DNA of 64,000 bases from Synanceia verrucosa (taxonomy: Eukaryota > Chordata > Actinopteri > Perciformes > Synanceiidae): the NCBI GenBank assembly GCA_029721515.1, contig CM056562.1, positions 16,313,335 to 16,377,334 of the forward strand, in the 5' to 3' direction. This document shows positions 36,470 to 50,359 of the stretch, in pieces. The notes beneath the pieces are model-generated. The model had not been told where the DNA came from and ran no database searches. It saw nothing but the letters and a program-made list of their open reading frames with translations. The stretch's first letter is position 1, and the number at the start of each line of letters is the position of its first letter. The position numbers and the translations under genes were made by a program.

Positions 36470-38711
36470 CAGATCTCTTTTTGTCTGGTGGTGGGCTTCA
36501 TTCTTTCAACAACTCTGCTTTATAAAGTTAACAGGGCATTAAATAACAATGCACTGTGAGATAAAAAATAATGGATTAGCTTCTTTCAGGACTTTGTTTT
36601 AGGGCTGCAAAACTGCAATTCAGCTGTCAATTCCAAACTTTTGGTGTATAAAATATCATCCATCATTATAAGTTTCACAAAGTTAATATTTGCTGCAGGG
36701 TCATCTCATCACATTTCTTTATATTTTTTTATTTATTCATAGTACTGTATTATCCCACCCTCCTGTTGTAGTGCTGCTCATCATATGCACTACAGTGGAA
36801 GTACTGTCCAGCAGATGGTGCCATTGCAACTTCTTTGGAGCGATCCCTCTGGAAACATCCCAATCCATCCAGTTGAAAGGTCAATGAGTGTACAGTATGG
36901 GTAGACCAAGGGCTTTTTTTCTGAGAGGTTACCACCGTTTATGTGATGTCATATATTGCAATAAGGCAGCCTTGGCTTTTAGACTGGGTGTTCTTTAATC
37001 TCTTGGGTGCCAAAATGATGCTCGTGCAAGGCTGGAAAGCCTGGGATATTTTACCTCTACAACATGCCAGAGTGTTAGGGCATCAAATAATCGTGCTCAT
37101 GATTCTCGTATCGCTGCCCCTTTGTGCTAACTTTACCAAAAATGTATTGGTTCACAATATTTGTCTGTCGTTTGTTTACCAAAAGAAAGTTAAAAAGTCT
37201 TTACATTTACTACAGAGTTACACACAATGCATGAGCTATTTTTGTCCTTGAGTTTGAAGAAAATATTTTTTTTTCCATACAGTTGCATATTTTGCATGGC
37301 ATTTGGACATTTAGTCACAACCATGTCAGACTAGGCTTGTTTTCCAATAGTTAAATGAAGCTTGCACAACAACAAAATTGCATTTGTAGTGCACACTGTA
37401 TGTGCTTATGTGGGCCAGCGGGGACCACAAGAGTCACAGTCATGTGGATGCAAATGCCTCGATTGCCACATGTTAGACTGTCATTGCTGTATGACATCAT
37501 GGTGCCAGACGAGCTGAGCCTTGTTTGCAATGTTTGCATCAGATTAAAGACTCATAAAGATAGAGAGGTTGATTTGAAAGACTGGGCAATGATCATCCAT
37601 GATAAGAAAAAAAAAACCCGCATGGGTCATCATAAGTGAAGCAAACGACCAATAGGATATTCAGAGCCTGTGGCATCATTGTCCTCACCAACGATTTAAA
37701 ATGACCTGAAAGCAACAGCAAGAGGGCTCCAGTAAGCAGGGACCATCGCACCAATAACACGGTTCTATTTTCTTTTTTGTTGTTGTTTTTTTCTGTCATA
37801 GCTCAAGTTCACCTGCATCTTGTGCAGCTTTGTTGCTTTTTTTTTTTCCATCTTTAGTTAAAACTGGTTGGAGCCTGACACGGTGAGTCTGTTTAACACC
37901 AGCAGCCGTTTTTTGAACAGACGTTGAGTTTCGTAGTGGTGTTTGACTAGCAGGCTAGTCCTGCTGCTGCGGCATTATTGATTTATCACTTACTTCTGCA
38001 AATAACAGTTAACGTTATACAACATTAAAACATCTTATATGAATGTAAAAATTAGTATTTACTTGTTGTTGACACAACATCCCACCCATTGGTGTAGCTA
38101 ACGTTAACAGTCATACTGCTAGCCCTGCTAGCTAAAGCCAGTGTAACGTTCAGGTGCCTACATGAAGTAGTTTTCTCCAGTTATCACCCGTTTTCACACC
38201 ACAAACCGAGAGAAGTGACACGTTTCGGTTGTCACGATAAAAAGCAGCAGTGGAAAGCGTCACGCAGCCGGTGAAAGTGGTGTGTCGTGAAATATGAGCA
38301 CACAGCGGCGTTACATCATTATCATCATCATCATAACTGGGATGTGCCAGCCAGCCGGTTGTGTGGCGGCGGAAAGCGGTATAACTAAACATACGCTAAC
38401 GTTACATTTAAAAGAACAGTGAGCCAGTGGAACGGGAGCGGCATAAACGAAATTTTAAAAATATATATCAAACTGAACAGTGATATTTCGGGGTCAGATT
38501 ATGCCATTAGAGCAGGACTGCCACGCTTTTCCAAACACTCCTCGCTGCTGGAGAGTTCACCGCTGACTGCCGCATGTACGCAGCCAGCCGCCGTACCATC
38601 CCTTTTCCTCTTTCTGCATCCCGCCGTGTGCGTTTAACTGAGCAACATCTCTCCCTCCCTCCCTTTCCTCTCTGCTGTGCACACTGCTGCTCCTGAACTC
38701 CTTCAGCAAAA
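36470..38711. other. Intergenic region between trmt2b and scd, including scd 5' region
   Basis: The first ~75 bp are trmt2b 3'UTR. The middle has no recognisable gene or repeat. CCAAT boxes occur at 37649 and 37751. A good splice donor (cctgacacg|gtgagt, ending 37882) and a pyrimidine-rich acceptor ending just before the scd ATG (ctgaactccttcag, about 38694-38707) would allow a non-coding first scd exon near 37.8 kb. The TTATCACCCG word near 38182 resembles an SREBP site. The non-coding exon and regulatory calls are inference. Confidence 0.4.
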
Positions 38712-39231
38712 ATGACCGTGACGGAAACCAGGAGCCATCACGTTGACAAGCAACAGATCGGAGATGTTATGGCAGAGACGTCGACGGTGGAGGATGTGTT
38801 TGACGACACGTACATAGAGAAAGATGGTCCCAAACCGCCGAGGACTCTGGTGTGGAGAAATATCATATCGATGACGCTCCTACATGTCGGAGCGCTTTAC
38901 GGACTCATCCTCGTCCCCTCCGCATCGCTTTCAACTCTTGTGTGGAGTAAGTATTAGCTTCACTGCAGCAGGATATTGCTGTTTTTTCCCTTCCTGTAGG
39001 CCACAGTCTGAGGACAGAATGTGCTGATGTTGTGTGATCAGTGCTAACCACAATACATACAGCCTGAGGGGTCATGGCTATGGGAGCAATGGAGAATGAG
39101 TCATCTGGCCATGTCATTGTTCACATTAGACATCCTCCAGATTAGTCTTCTGTAAGAGCACAAACCTGGGCTGACTAAGCCATTTAAGCTTGATGGAATA
39201 TGTTGCATGCCCCCATGTATATGTGTATGTA

Positions 39232-39297
<66 letters not shown>

Positions 39298-42200
39298 CAC
39301 ACACACCATTGAGGCATGACTTGAATTCCTGAACAGTCTCAACTTTGTTTCCACTCTGGCACTGCTTAATTTTTCCCCTCTCTTTGCAATGCTGAGCTGC
39401 ATATTATTTCACCGGGGAAGACAAAGCACAATAACCATTACCATAGACATCCCATTGTGAGCCGTGTGGCACCACAACAGAATGCTCTTTGCCAGTCAGA
39501 AGCCCCCGGGTTTCAAATCCTGGGCAGTCTTATCTGGGCTTCACATAGAAACACATTCAGCAGTTTTAGAACAACAAACGTGAGCGCAGACCTGCGTGCT
39601 CCCACTGTCCCGTCTCCCCACACATAGAGGACTTTTCTCTGAACAAAGTGGCTGGGGTGTAATGGAAAATATATGATGTCCTGGTGACTCTGCTCTCATG
39701 GGTTGTTAAATTAATCTCATTGTAGTGGTGACAGTTCTCCCCCTGAGATGCCTGTCCTTTCCACCTCTCTTCCTTCCAGCTGCAGTGTGTTACCTCTTCA
39801 GTGCTCTTGGTGTGACTGCTGGTGCTCACAGACTGTGGAGCCACAGATCCTATAAGGCCTCATTTCCCCTGCGGGTCTTCCTGGCTCTTGCCAACTCCAT
39901 GGCCTTTCAGGTAAAACATAAAAAAATATAAGCTACACCCTCATTTATCCCTCAGAGGGGAAATTCAGTTGTTGCTGCAGCACAAAATATTCCATATGTA
40001 TTCCCAAACATTCATTGTCAGTTGCCACTTCATCCTTAAGTTGAGTCAGTAAAGTAGCATAATAATTGTGTAAGATCTCTGTAAAATTGTGCAATCTGAC
40101 AGATGTGCATTTATTGTTTTGTCACTCCTGTTATCTTTGACCTTAATCTGCTTAAACTGCCATGCATATCTATGCGTGCCTCGCATAATCCTCTCCATCT
40201 CTGCCTGCTTCTCTGTGAGCAGAATGACATATATGAGTGGGCAAGGGACCACCGTGTCCACCACAAGTACTCGGAGACGGACGCAGATCCCCACAACGCC
40301 ACTCGGGGGTTCTTCTTCGCCCACATTGGCTGGCTGATGGTTCGCAAACATCCCGACGTCATTGAAAAGGGCAGAAAACTGGAGCTGACGGATCTGAAGG
40401 CAGACAAAGTGGTTATGTTTCAGAGACGGTGAGCAAATGTTAAAATGGGTTATTTTGGGGGGTTTATTATGTTATTTTTCATGTTTCTCACTGAAAGGAG
40501 CTGAGAGATGCAAACTAAACAGTTCCTAGTCACTTGTGTATGTCAGTATGTTTGTGGGGGAAGTGAAATGCCACCTGGATTATAATGGGAAATTTGTCAT
40601 CTGTTAAAATGAATACTGCCTGCATCTCTCTGCACATATCTCAATGATGCAATTAATTTTGAAAAATTAAGGAATTGAAATTACTTGGAAAACCCTGCAT
40701 TATCCCTGAGTATTGCCACTGAATATCTCACTAATGTATAAATGTGTTTGCAGTATTTGTTTCACATCCTGCCATTTCCCCTCTGGCCCACACTGCACAA
40801 GATGTTGTAGTCTGGGTTATATTGACCATGATAACACTTGATATCCTCGATCTGCCGATAAGGGATGCTTTTTGGACCAGGGATCAAATCGCAGCTTGTC
40901 CCTGTAGTGCCCACTGCCAACACAACAAATTCATCTTGACACTGTGCCAGATTTTCATGTCTGCTCTCGGGCACCAAGGGTTAGTCACGTTAATATGTTC
41001 ATAATTGCCCTCATAACACTTGTCGGATTAAAACTGTGGGCTTTATTGGGCCCTTTAATCTGACATCAGTACAGATTTGAATCTTTAAGCAAGAACATAG
41101 TTTAAATCAAACACAAGCTGTTTGTTTTAATCTTGTATTGTGGGGATTATATAATGCATTAAATCCAATGCTATGCTATGAAGTCTCAGACTGTGAGACA
41201 GGCTGTATGTGAGGTACAGATTGTGTTTTTCTTCAGGCACTACAAGCTCTCAGTGGTGATCCTTTGCTTCCTCGTACCCATGTTGGTGCCCTGGTACTTC
41301 TGGGGTGAGTCTCTGGCCGTGGGTTATTTCGTTCCTGGACTCCTGAGATACGCTGTGACGCTCAACGCCACCTGGCTGGTCAACAGCGCTGCGCACATAT
41401 GGGGCACCAGGCCTTATGACAAGACCATTAATCCGAGGGAAAACCCAGTGGTTGCTTTCAGTGCCATAGGTAAGGAAACGGCCTGTTCATTATTCACTCT
41501 TGTTCTGTATTGTGTGTCATTGTAGGGCCTCATTGTATGTGTTTGAGGGATTTTTGAACGATGTTTTCATCGCTTGTTGAAAGCACGTCTTGTCCGACAG
41601 TCAACAGTGGGGACTCCTACAAAGCTGCCTCAGCCTGGTATCTGCAGTTTGCTAGTCCAGTTTATTTTGTGCCAGTTTCAGCTTTGAACGTGGATGTGGA
41701 TTAGCTCTTGAGACTGCATTTGGGCATTTTTATATTATTATTTTAATATTATATTAGAACGTGGAGGTTATTTTTAGTATTGTTGTTTCCCATGAGTGAA
41801 GACTTTATTTGTGGTGGCTGACACCACAGGGAATGTAATGCTGCAAACACTGCCGAGCTTTGTTAGCTACAAAATGTTATTAAACTCACAAACTAACTAG
41901 TGATTGGAAGAAGAACGCTAACATCTGGTGGACCAACTGTACTTCCATGCTTTGGAATAAACATTGTCTGCCCCGTTTCGCCGACCAACTGCTAAAGAAA
42001 GATCACTTTCTTTATTACTGTACTATGTAAATAAATGCTACCTATCAACTGTGAGAGAAAATTGGAAATTATAAAGTTCATTTTGAGGAGTGGATTTGGA
42101 TCGTTTTGTACCTTTTTTTTTTTTTTTTTTTTTGAATGACAGATGTTTCATAGATAATGGCTCCAACAAGTGCAGAGGTCAGCCTGTGACTTGTTTACTG

Positions 42201-42821
42201 TACCTATATGGGTGGCATCTTTTTAAGCTTGTTGTTGTTGCTTGTTGTTCCACTGAGACGGCCCTCAGGATTCATAGGTGTCATATCTCCTAAGACTGCG
42301 GGCACACCCGTGCTGTTACTATGACAACTAAACAGTGTCATAATGAGCTCAAAGACTACTTTAGCAAATCTGATAGCTTGGTATTTGGTATCTTGTAAAT
42401 GACATGACGTGACAGTCAGCCAAAACAAATTTCCCCTAACTCTCTCCACTTAGCATCAAATCACATTATCAAGTCACATGCAGCCAAAGGCCGTTTGTCT
42501 CTGTGCTATAGTCCTCTGAAGTTGTTCAGCTAAGGGAAACATTCGCCATACGATTGTTGCATACTGTGCATATGATCATTCATGCATTGAACTTGTTGAC
42601 AGAGTCCTTTTTGGTTTTCAGGGGAAGGCTTCCACAACTACCATCACACGTTCCCCTTTGACTATGCCACAAGTGAGTTCGGCTGCAAACTCAACCTCAC
42701 CACTGCCTTCATAGACATCATGTGCTTCCTGGGCTTGGCCAAGGACCCCAAGAGGGTGTCGAAGGAAGTGATTGTCGCACGCATGCAGCGAACGGGCGAC
42801 AGCAGCAACAAAAGTGGCTGA
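38712..42821 (+). CDS. scd: Stearoyl-CoA (delta-9) desaturase
   Basis: ER-membrane di-iron enzyme that inserts the delta-9 double bond into palmitoyl- and stearoyl-CoA, using cytochrome b5. Five coding exons, 38712-38946, 39780-39910, 40223-40428, 41237-41469 and 42622-42821, agree in phase and give 334 residues; human SCD has 359. All three histidine boxes are intact: HRLWSH (95-100), HRVHH (132-136) and HNYHH (273-277). NSAAH and the family motif NATWLVNSAAHIWGTRPYDK lie in exon 4. Hydrophobic pairs NIISMTLLHVGALYGLILV and VVILCFLVPMLVPWYFWG are membrane helices. The N-terminus is acidic and short (MTVTETRSHH...), as in fish. Teleosts carry more than one scd copy; which one this is cannot be settled here, although wnt8b linkage suggests the canonical locus. 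The 3'UTR runs to about 43960. Confidence 0.97.
39228..39293. repeat. Compound (TG)n(TA)n microsatellite
   Basis: TG units pass into about 20 TA units in scd intron 1. It generates spurious Tyr/Ile frames. Confidence 0.9.
39930..39995 (-). repeat. LINE-type tail, 'ATTTCCCC' family
   Basis: ttatccctcagaggggaaattcagttgttgctgcagcac: reverse copy just after scd exon 2. Confidence 0.5.
41470..42621. other. scd intron 4, no gene
   Basis: 1.15 kb intron containing a T tract at 42111-42133. Nothing else was recognised. Confidence 0.6.
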
Positions 42822-43347
42822 GTCACAGCAGCTTCATACTCTGCAACTGATACGGAAGTGTAGAACCAAGACAGAAGAGGTATAGCAGGACTTCAGTGAT
42901 GGGTGGATGGGTGGGTGGGGGGGGAGATTACATGCTTCTGATTATAAATTAAACCTCCTTCTCAGACTAATATTGGCTTTAAAGAGTTGTAGACCCTTTC
43001 CATCAGTGGTGTGGGTCTTTAAGTTTTGCAGTGTCCTCACTGACTATTAGGCACCTGGCTACAGCACAGCTTTTTCCACCTTAATTATAATAAGAAACAC
43101 AGAGAATGAAGAAAGGCAGCAGCAGGACAAACAGAACAAGTCTGTGTGAGCTGTGTGTAAAAGCAGTAATTACAGAATAATTTACTGTATATCTTCATTG
43201 TTAATGTGCTATTTATTAATAGACTTTGGCACTTTGAAAGCTTTAGTGGAACAGTGATGTTTCTCTACAAGCAATATGGCACTGAATTGTAGAACCTATG
43301 AGACTTCTCACACCAGATAATTATTTCCTTTAGAAAAGCGCTCTCTC

Positions 43348-43381
<34 letters not shown>

Positions 43382-43960
43382 ACTCTCTCTCTCAGATAAG
43401 GCCAAGTGCAGGAGGTGCATTTACCTTTTGTGGCGTGTGATATACTATTGAATCGTGTGTCAGGACTCTTGCCTAAATGCCTTATGGTGGTTGCACACCT
43501 GATTAAACAAAAAAGAAGAGTACAAGTTGTGGAAATAAGCGAGGGCTTGAATTTCCTGTTGAATCACAGGATCGTTTGGTGTCTGTATGCTTCGAAAGTT
43601 AAAATCCCTTAATGGAAAAAAAAACAGGGAACAACAAATCCTATAAAGTATAATAGGTTATTTAACATTTGTGTAACCAAATAAATCAAAAACAGGATCC
43701 AAACTTGTTATATTTGTCTCACTTTCTCTTTTACAGAGCAACACTTTTTTTACAGTGTTTAATTCTTGACGTTTGAATGCCTTAAAAAAATGGCACTTTT
43801 TTTTTTTTTCAAAGATTTTTTTTTTGCCCACTGTATGTATGGTAAATTTAAAAAGAAAAATACAAATTTTCTACTTGTGACAAAATATGTTTTGCTGTTT
43901 TTGTTGGAATCCTGTAATACTCCTTATTCTTATACTGAATAAAAAAAATATGGCTGTACA
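42822..43960 (+). other. scd: scd 3'UTR
   Basis: AT-rich trailer after the scd stop, with a (CT)n tract (43340-43394) and several T runs. AATAAA at 43938-43943 is the best polyadenylation signal; an earlier one lies near 43680. The 3' end is inferred. Confidence 0.6.
43340..43394. repeat. (CT)n microsatellite in scd 3'UTR
   Basis: CTCTCT run with two single-base interruptions. Confidence 0.9.
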
Positions 43961-46320
43961 TTTTCTATTTTTTTTATCAATGTGGATACTACAGTAACTC
44001 TACTAATTCTGATAAGATATAGAATATTAATGATGCCATACAGAATTAAACTAAAGTTAAGGTAAAAAATAATAGACGCATGGTCTTTAGTTATTAAATG
44101 AAAAATATGGTCTATTATAACTGATATTGACAAACTACTGTCAAATAAAATATGTTTTATTCATTGGAGATATTTCAGACAGGTGTTTGGAAACCTTGGT
44201 TTCAATGAGTTGGCCCAACAGGGTTGAAGAATCTCTGAAATGTTTTTAATCTTCATCTTTCCGCTCCTGTCTTTCTGGACATGTTGTTCTAGTTAATTGG
44301 CACTCTTGTCTCCTGTCTACATGCCCATACTGATGGGGATCTACGTCTTTTTTTCACGCTCGTCTCACTTGTCTCGTCAACATCTAACATTGCTGTGCTT
44401 GTGACACCACCCACATATTTAAAATAGCTGCAGATATTGTTTGGACATTCCTGGACTTGTGTAGATGCAGACGATGCTTAACCATCTGCAGGTTTTATGA
44501 ATCCACTCCTGCAGACATTACATATTCAGACGGTCTGATTTGCTCATTGAGCTTAAAAAAAAGGAGAATTTCCTTCCTGGGGTGTTTTTTTTTTTTAATA
44601 AAGAGGATTAAGTGTCTGTTATCGACAGATCTCACAAGCATTCTCAGAGTCTGTGAACTTACTCCCTCTGCTGGTGAATGACTCTCTGGCAGGTCAAAGA
44701 AAAGCAGCACTATGAACGCACCACATGAGATTTGCTCATAGAAACTGGTGGTTTTGTTTCAAAATGCTGCGTCTGGGTCCTGTCCAAATGTACTGTAAGT
44801 GTCCCACTGATGCTGATCTCTGCTGCACCAACAATGACATCAGTTGTGCAAGCACTGGCTGCTGACTGTCACACCATCCTGTTCATGGCATGTAACACCT
44901 CTGTGTTCAGTCACACTGCATGACACAGTTCAGATACCTCTCTGTGTGGGCAGTCAGGCAGCAAAGTAGTTATTATTCTGTGATTTGTTTAATTCCCATC
45001 GTTTCCAGACTACGCTCAGGTGATTAAAAAAGTTAAAAGAGGCTCTATATTTTCACATTCAGAGACCAGAGATCTGGACTTTTCCTAAATGACTCGGGCC
45101 TAACTGCATGTCTTTGATGGTGCTTTAAGAGATCCCTGGTCTTGCATTAAAATGCTAAAACAACAGGATGGATCCTACCCTCTGTTGTCTAATTTTACTT
45201 GTCATTCCTTTTTAAATCTTAATCCAAAAACATCCCTCAGAAGTCGACCTCCCCCCCATTGCCTCCCCTCCAAATCACTTTTTCTCTAATCCTAATTTGC
45301 ACACAAGAAGATTGCTAAAGGGCTGACTGTGTCAAAAGGAAAGGGTCCTAAAGGTCAGACGGGGTTATTGGGGAATAACCCTCCATGCAGTGTTAGGTAG
45401 GGACCGTCTGGATTAGTGATGCAAATGTCCCATATCTAATCAATGGCCATACGGGCTTCCACTCTGTCCCAATTATTATTTTCTATTGTGGGGATCGTCT
45501 TCTCAATGACTGAAATAACTAAAAAAAGGTGATTATATTAAGTAGAGAATCAACCAATCGTGTGTCATTTCCTTATTTGCAAGTCTGCGAAATAAAAACT
45601 AAACTATCGTTACACCCAGTGCGCCTTTTGCGCTTTTGGTGCGCGTTTTGCGCACATCCAATGTGCTTCTTCCCTTGCAGTTGATCCCTTTGTGTTTCGA
45701 TAACTTATTAGGATTGATAATTTTTAATGATCAGATGCCACTTTTGATGCTTTGTCGCCTTCCGTGTGAGTAACAGTCTTTGTGTTTCATGGTGATAAAC
45801 ATTGATTTAATCACACCTTTGTTAAACCTCCACTGACTTCCTCAAGAAACAAACAATATTTGCGCATCCTATCCAGCTAACAATTCTCCATCCAGAGGAC
45901 TATCTCCCACTAATCCCTCACAATCAGCTGCGCGTTAAATAAACTTTTTCTCCGAGCAGAAATGTAGGGGATCAGTGTTGCACTTTTCCTATGGGATTAA
46001 GCAGATCTTCCCTGGCCCTTGAATGGAGGCAGGGAACCCACCGTTGCCCGGCCCTGAAGGCCCAGGGTGCCCTTTTGATCATTCCAGTCTCCCCTCGGAG
46101 CAATACTTCTGATTGGCCGAGAGAGCAAGAAGGGGGAAAATCTTTAATTAAGCAGATAATCTCTTGTTGGGACGAGAGCAGCTCCATTTCAGAGCCCCCT
46201 CCTTGAATCCTGGAAGGCCTGGTGAAGTTTCCTGCGCTGGTGCGGCTCAGTTTCCTCTCCATCTTCAGACAGTCTGCAGGCTTGGAGAGTCACACCGTCA
46301 ACCCCCCCTCACATGTCAGG
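43961..46320. promoter_or_regulatory. scd-wnt8b intergenic region, probable wnt8b 5' regulatory DNA
   Basis: No gene was seen. The proximal 400 bp resembles a promoter or 5'UTR: inverted CCAAT (ATTGG, 46112-46116), TTTAATTAA (46143-46151) and a TCF/LEF-like cttttgatc near 46072. Further up, CCTTTGTT (45816-45823) is another TCF/LEF-type site, and a TTTTGCGC word is repeated at 45626-45655. Function is inferred. Confidence 0.4.
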
Positions 46321-49300
46321 ATGTTCATGCATTTGGAGGTTTTCTATTACATCTTCATTCTCCTGGCTCACATGAGGTCCTACTGCTGCTGGTGAGTGTC
46401 ATTCACTGTCAAATATGATTTATTTTGCATGTTAGTTCTGCGTCCTGATGGTATCCATCTCCATACAGCTCAGTTCATGACAGTGCGGTCATTGCTGCTT
46501 GTGAGCTCTATGTATTTATATGTGTTAATAGCTCATGTTGTTTTATTCATAACTCACAAAATCTGTCAAACACTGTAGCAATTGGAAATAAGGAAACTTG
46601 AAATTTAAATTATTTTTTAATAAATTCCACCAGTGTCACATTTGAAGAAGGCACCTTTCTACAAATTAGGAATAAGTTGTAACTCTTTTATTTATTGAAG
46701 GTGAAGTAATACTTCACTAATGTTTTATAGATCAGTTGTAAACCACTTTTGAGTTGCCAGGTTGTGACAAATCCCTTTATAGAAAAGGGCTGCAGACCAA
46801 ATTGGCTTAATAACATTTTAATCTGCAGACCCAATGGGTTAAATACATCATTAACATCTTATTAACATATATAACTACATACATGATGTTTTATCAGACA
46901 CCATGTGCATAACTGGATTATTTTTCAAACAGGATGGATGAATGCCAGTCAATGGGATTTTCCACAACCTGGCAACCCCAAATTTCAAGCGTTAATGATG
47001 TAGTCATTGCCTTCAAATCTTACTTTTAGAGAATTGTTTTTTAAAGTCATCAGTAGTGCTCGCTGAGGTTTGGGTTCCTCCTGGTGTCACGGTTTAACCT
47101 GTTACAAAGTGCACTAATGAGAGATGTTAGCGCAGGAATTTGTGAAGAACGCTCTGAATAAGCTGTCTCCTTTTCCAGGTCAGTGAATAATTTCTTGATG
47201 ACTGGACCCAAGGTAAGCCAACATCCTTTTGATCTTTTTTCCTCATCCTTTTCCCCAAAAGAGAGGGGGTGGGGGAGCGACGACAACCTGATCTCATGTG
47301 TTGTGATATGTGAAGTCAAATGTATGGACAAACTTCTGCACCTGTACACATGCAACAATGGCACTGATGATATATCAGTGATATTCTTGGCCCTTTGTGG
47401 TTCCCCCCACTTCTGTACACTTGACCTCATTCAGAGGCTCTGCGTATCTGAATGTTTTAAGAGGCGAGGGCAGGCATCGCTGTAGTGGGTGGTCATCATT
47501 AGTGAGCCAGACCCCTGTGAAAGAGGTGGCACTCCATCTCCCCAAAGACCACTTGAGACATATTAGTTATATTATCGTTCACACAGTGTGAACAAGCCGC
47601 AGAGAGGCAGGCGAAAGCCAAGGACAGAGTGTAGCAGGGTTTGAGAGAGCTCAACAATTGGGCTCATTCACTGCGGCTGATGATGAGAGTTCAAAAAGCA
47701 GAATCCTGTTTGAATTTTTGAACTGACAATGAGACCTGTTGATTATCCACTTTGACATTCTAGAGAAGGAACGCATTCGTCACATCACTGTTCCCAGTTT
47801 TCTGTCACTTAGAACATTTGATATTGTTCAGAAGTACGCTCATGACTTGTTGACCACTGACAGACCACTGACTGTCTTTAAGTGACATATCATCTGATCT
47901 CTGTGTTCTGGGCTCAGACTTGTGTGAAAATTACACTGATTTACCACTAATTGGGTTGGCTTTATTACTGAACTGCTAATTTTTATGAAGCTGTATATCT
48001 GTGTATCAAATCATAACCACCTCAACTTCTTATATCATTGCTGCAAGATGTGTACATTCTCATAATAATATTTAATTTTTTTTTTTATAGTTTTTTAAAT
48101 TTTTACAGAGGAAACTCACTTGTCACAGCAGTGTAAATAAGTTATAAATAAGAAAAAAGTAATAATAATAAATAGTTTCAATATGTACTACAAAATTGCA
48201 AAAAACTTAGAAAGACTACAATTAAATTAATTAAATAAATAAATAAAACACAGAAAGTTGTCCAGAGCTGCTGTAACCGGCGGTTACTCTCACAACGCCA
48301 TCTTGCATATTTAATATTTCCCTTGTCTGTGCTGCTGCAGGCGTACCTGATCTACTCGAGCAGCGTGGCAGCGGGAGCTCAGAGTGGCATCGAGGAATGC
48401 AAATACCAGTTTGCATGGGATCGCTGGAACTGCCCCGAGAGAGCTCTGCAGCTGTCCACACACAGCAGCCTGCGCAGCGGTAAGTCCAGAGGACGCTGGC
48501 TCGAGCATCTCTGCGCTGCAGCCATAGAGAGACAGAGAGTCCACTTGTAAATGGGAAAACTTTGCTAATGGCAATTTCAAAGATGTTTCAAAAGTGTTTT
48601 GTAATTGTTTCAAGTTTCTGTGTGAGAAGGAAGAGTGTTTGCTTAGTTAAAGCGTTCATCCCTTTGGGATGGTTACAGTGGGCATGGTCGCTAGAGGCAA
48701 AACAAACACACTAATCCATTTCCCAATATCCTCCCTGAATCGCTGTCTCTATTCGTAGCTTGTGAAAGCAACATACTGAGAAACTGTTTTTTATGGTCCT
48801 GAGCAGAATAAAGGACTAATTAAGTCAACAGTTTTTTTTTAGAAATAAGACCAAATAAGTCATACAGTATGTGATGTAAGTTCTTGAATGTACTGACATA
48901 TAGGAGATTATATAATGTATGTGATGAGACAAGCTGGTTTGGTTTATTAATGTGTCTCTCTGTTGACAGCGAATCGGGAGACGGCGTTTGTCCACGCCAT
49001 CAGCTCCGCCGGAGTCATGTACACTTTGACCAGGAACTGCAGTCTGGGAGACTTTGACAACTGCGGCTGCGACGACAGCAGGAACGGACAGCGAGGTCAG
49101 AGGAAGCAACAAATTCATGTACATAAATACCCACTTTTGAATCCAAGAACACATTTTAACGTAGCTCTGTGTTCACTCTCGAACAGGTGGTCATGGTTGG
49201 CTGTGGGGCGGCTGCAGTGACAACGTCGGCTTTGGCGAGGCCATCTCCAAACAGTTTGTTGACGCTCTGGAGACCGGACAGGATTCACGAGCAGCCATGA

Positions 49301-50303
49301 ATCTCCACAACAACGAGGCCGGGCGTAAGGTACAGTGGGTGCTCATGATTTACTCCACTTGGTGAGGGATGGTTTTGAACCATACAGTATTTAAACCATT
49401 GAAATGTTGTGAATCTCTCCCAGCTCTTCCAACTGGTTGCACAGTGTAAAGCACCTTTTCAATCATTTTTCCCCCTGCTCAGAATTACACTGAGTGTGCC
49501 ACCCAAGCATCCCATTCACGCCGCTATAAGTGAGGTGCCACTCGTCCCCAGTAATAACAGTGTGTTCGGTGTACCAGAAGGGCCTATTTACCAGCGCTGA
49601 ATGCCCTCTATGACAATACCTCAACTCGAGAATCTCGGGATCACTGGTGCAAGCTTAATTAGAGATCCTGGGGAGACAGACATTGCACGGCATTCTGTAT
49701 TATGCTCCTTTTTTAAAATAAGTGTTTAGTTTTTATTCTTGCAATAAGGATCCCACATTTACGTTGGTCTTTGTTTGGCCCTGAGGGAGTCTGAGGGGAC
49801 CACAGGCGTGCAGCTGAAGTGCTCTTTGTTTATGCTGCCTTTGCTCCCCCCTGTCGGGGCCCGAGGATCCCCATGGCACCTGGAGCATCATTGTAACAGA
49901 AAAAAATGGGGACAGAAAGAGAGAAAAAACTCCTTTTTTCATTCCTCCACTCAATGGAGACTCTCCATTGGGTCTTCTCACACTAGAAAACATGTTGATA
50001 ATGAACATGCTAAATAAATACTCCTATTTCTTCTTGGGGGACAATAGGACTCGATGTGAAACTTTGATTCAGCCTCACCTTGACAGAAAGTTCACCCCTT
50101 TCCTCGCAAAAAGAAAATGTCCCCTTTCAAGCGACAGCTGGTTTTGTGTCGGGTAAAGTCAGGAAACATTGAGGATGACAAAGAAACTCTGCTATCATTT
50201 CTTCCTTTCAGTGCATTCATCCCTTTTTCTTAACAGGAAAACTTTGAGAATACAATCAGTTAATTTGACAACACATCAGTCAAGAGACAATGGACATCCT
50301 GTC

Positions 50304-50359
<56 letters not shown>

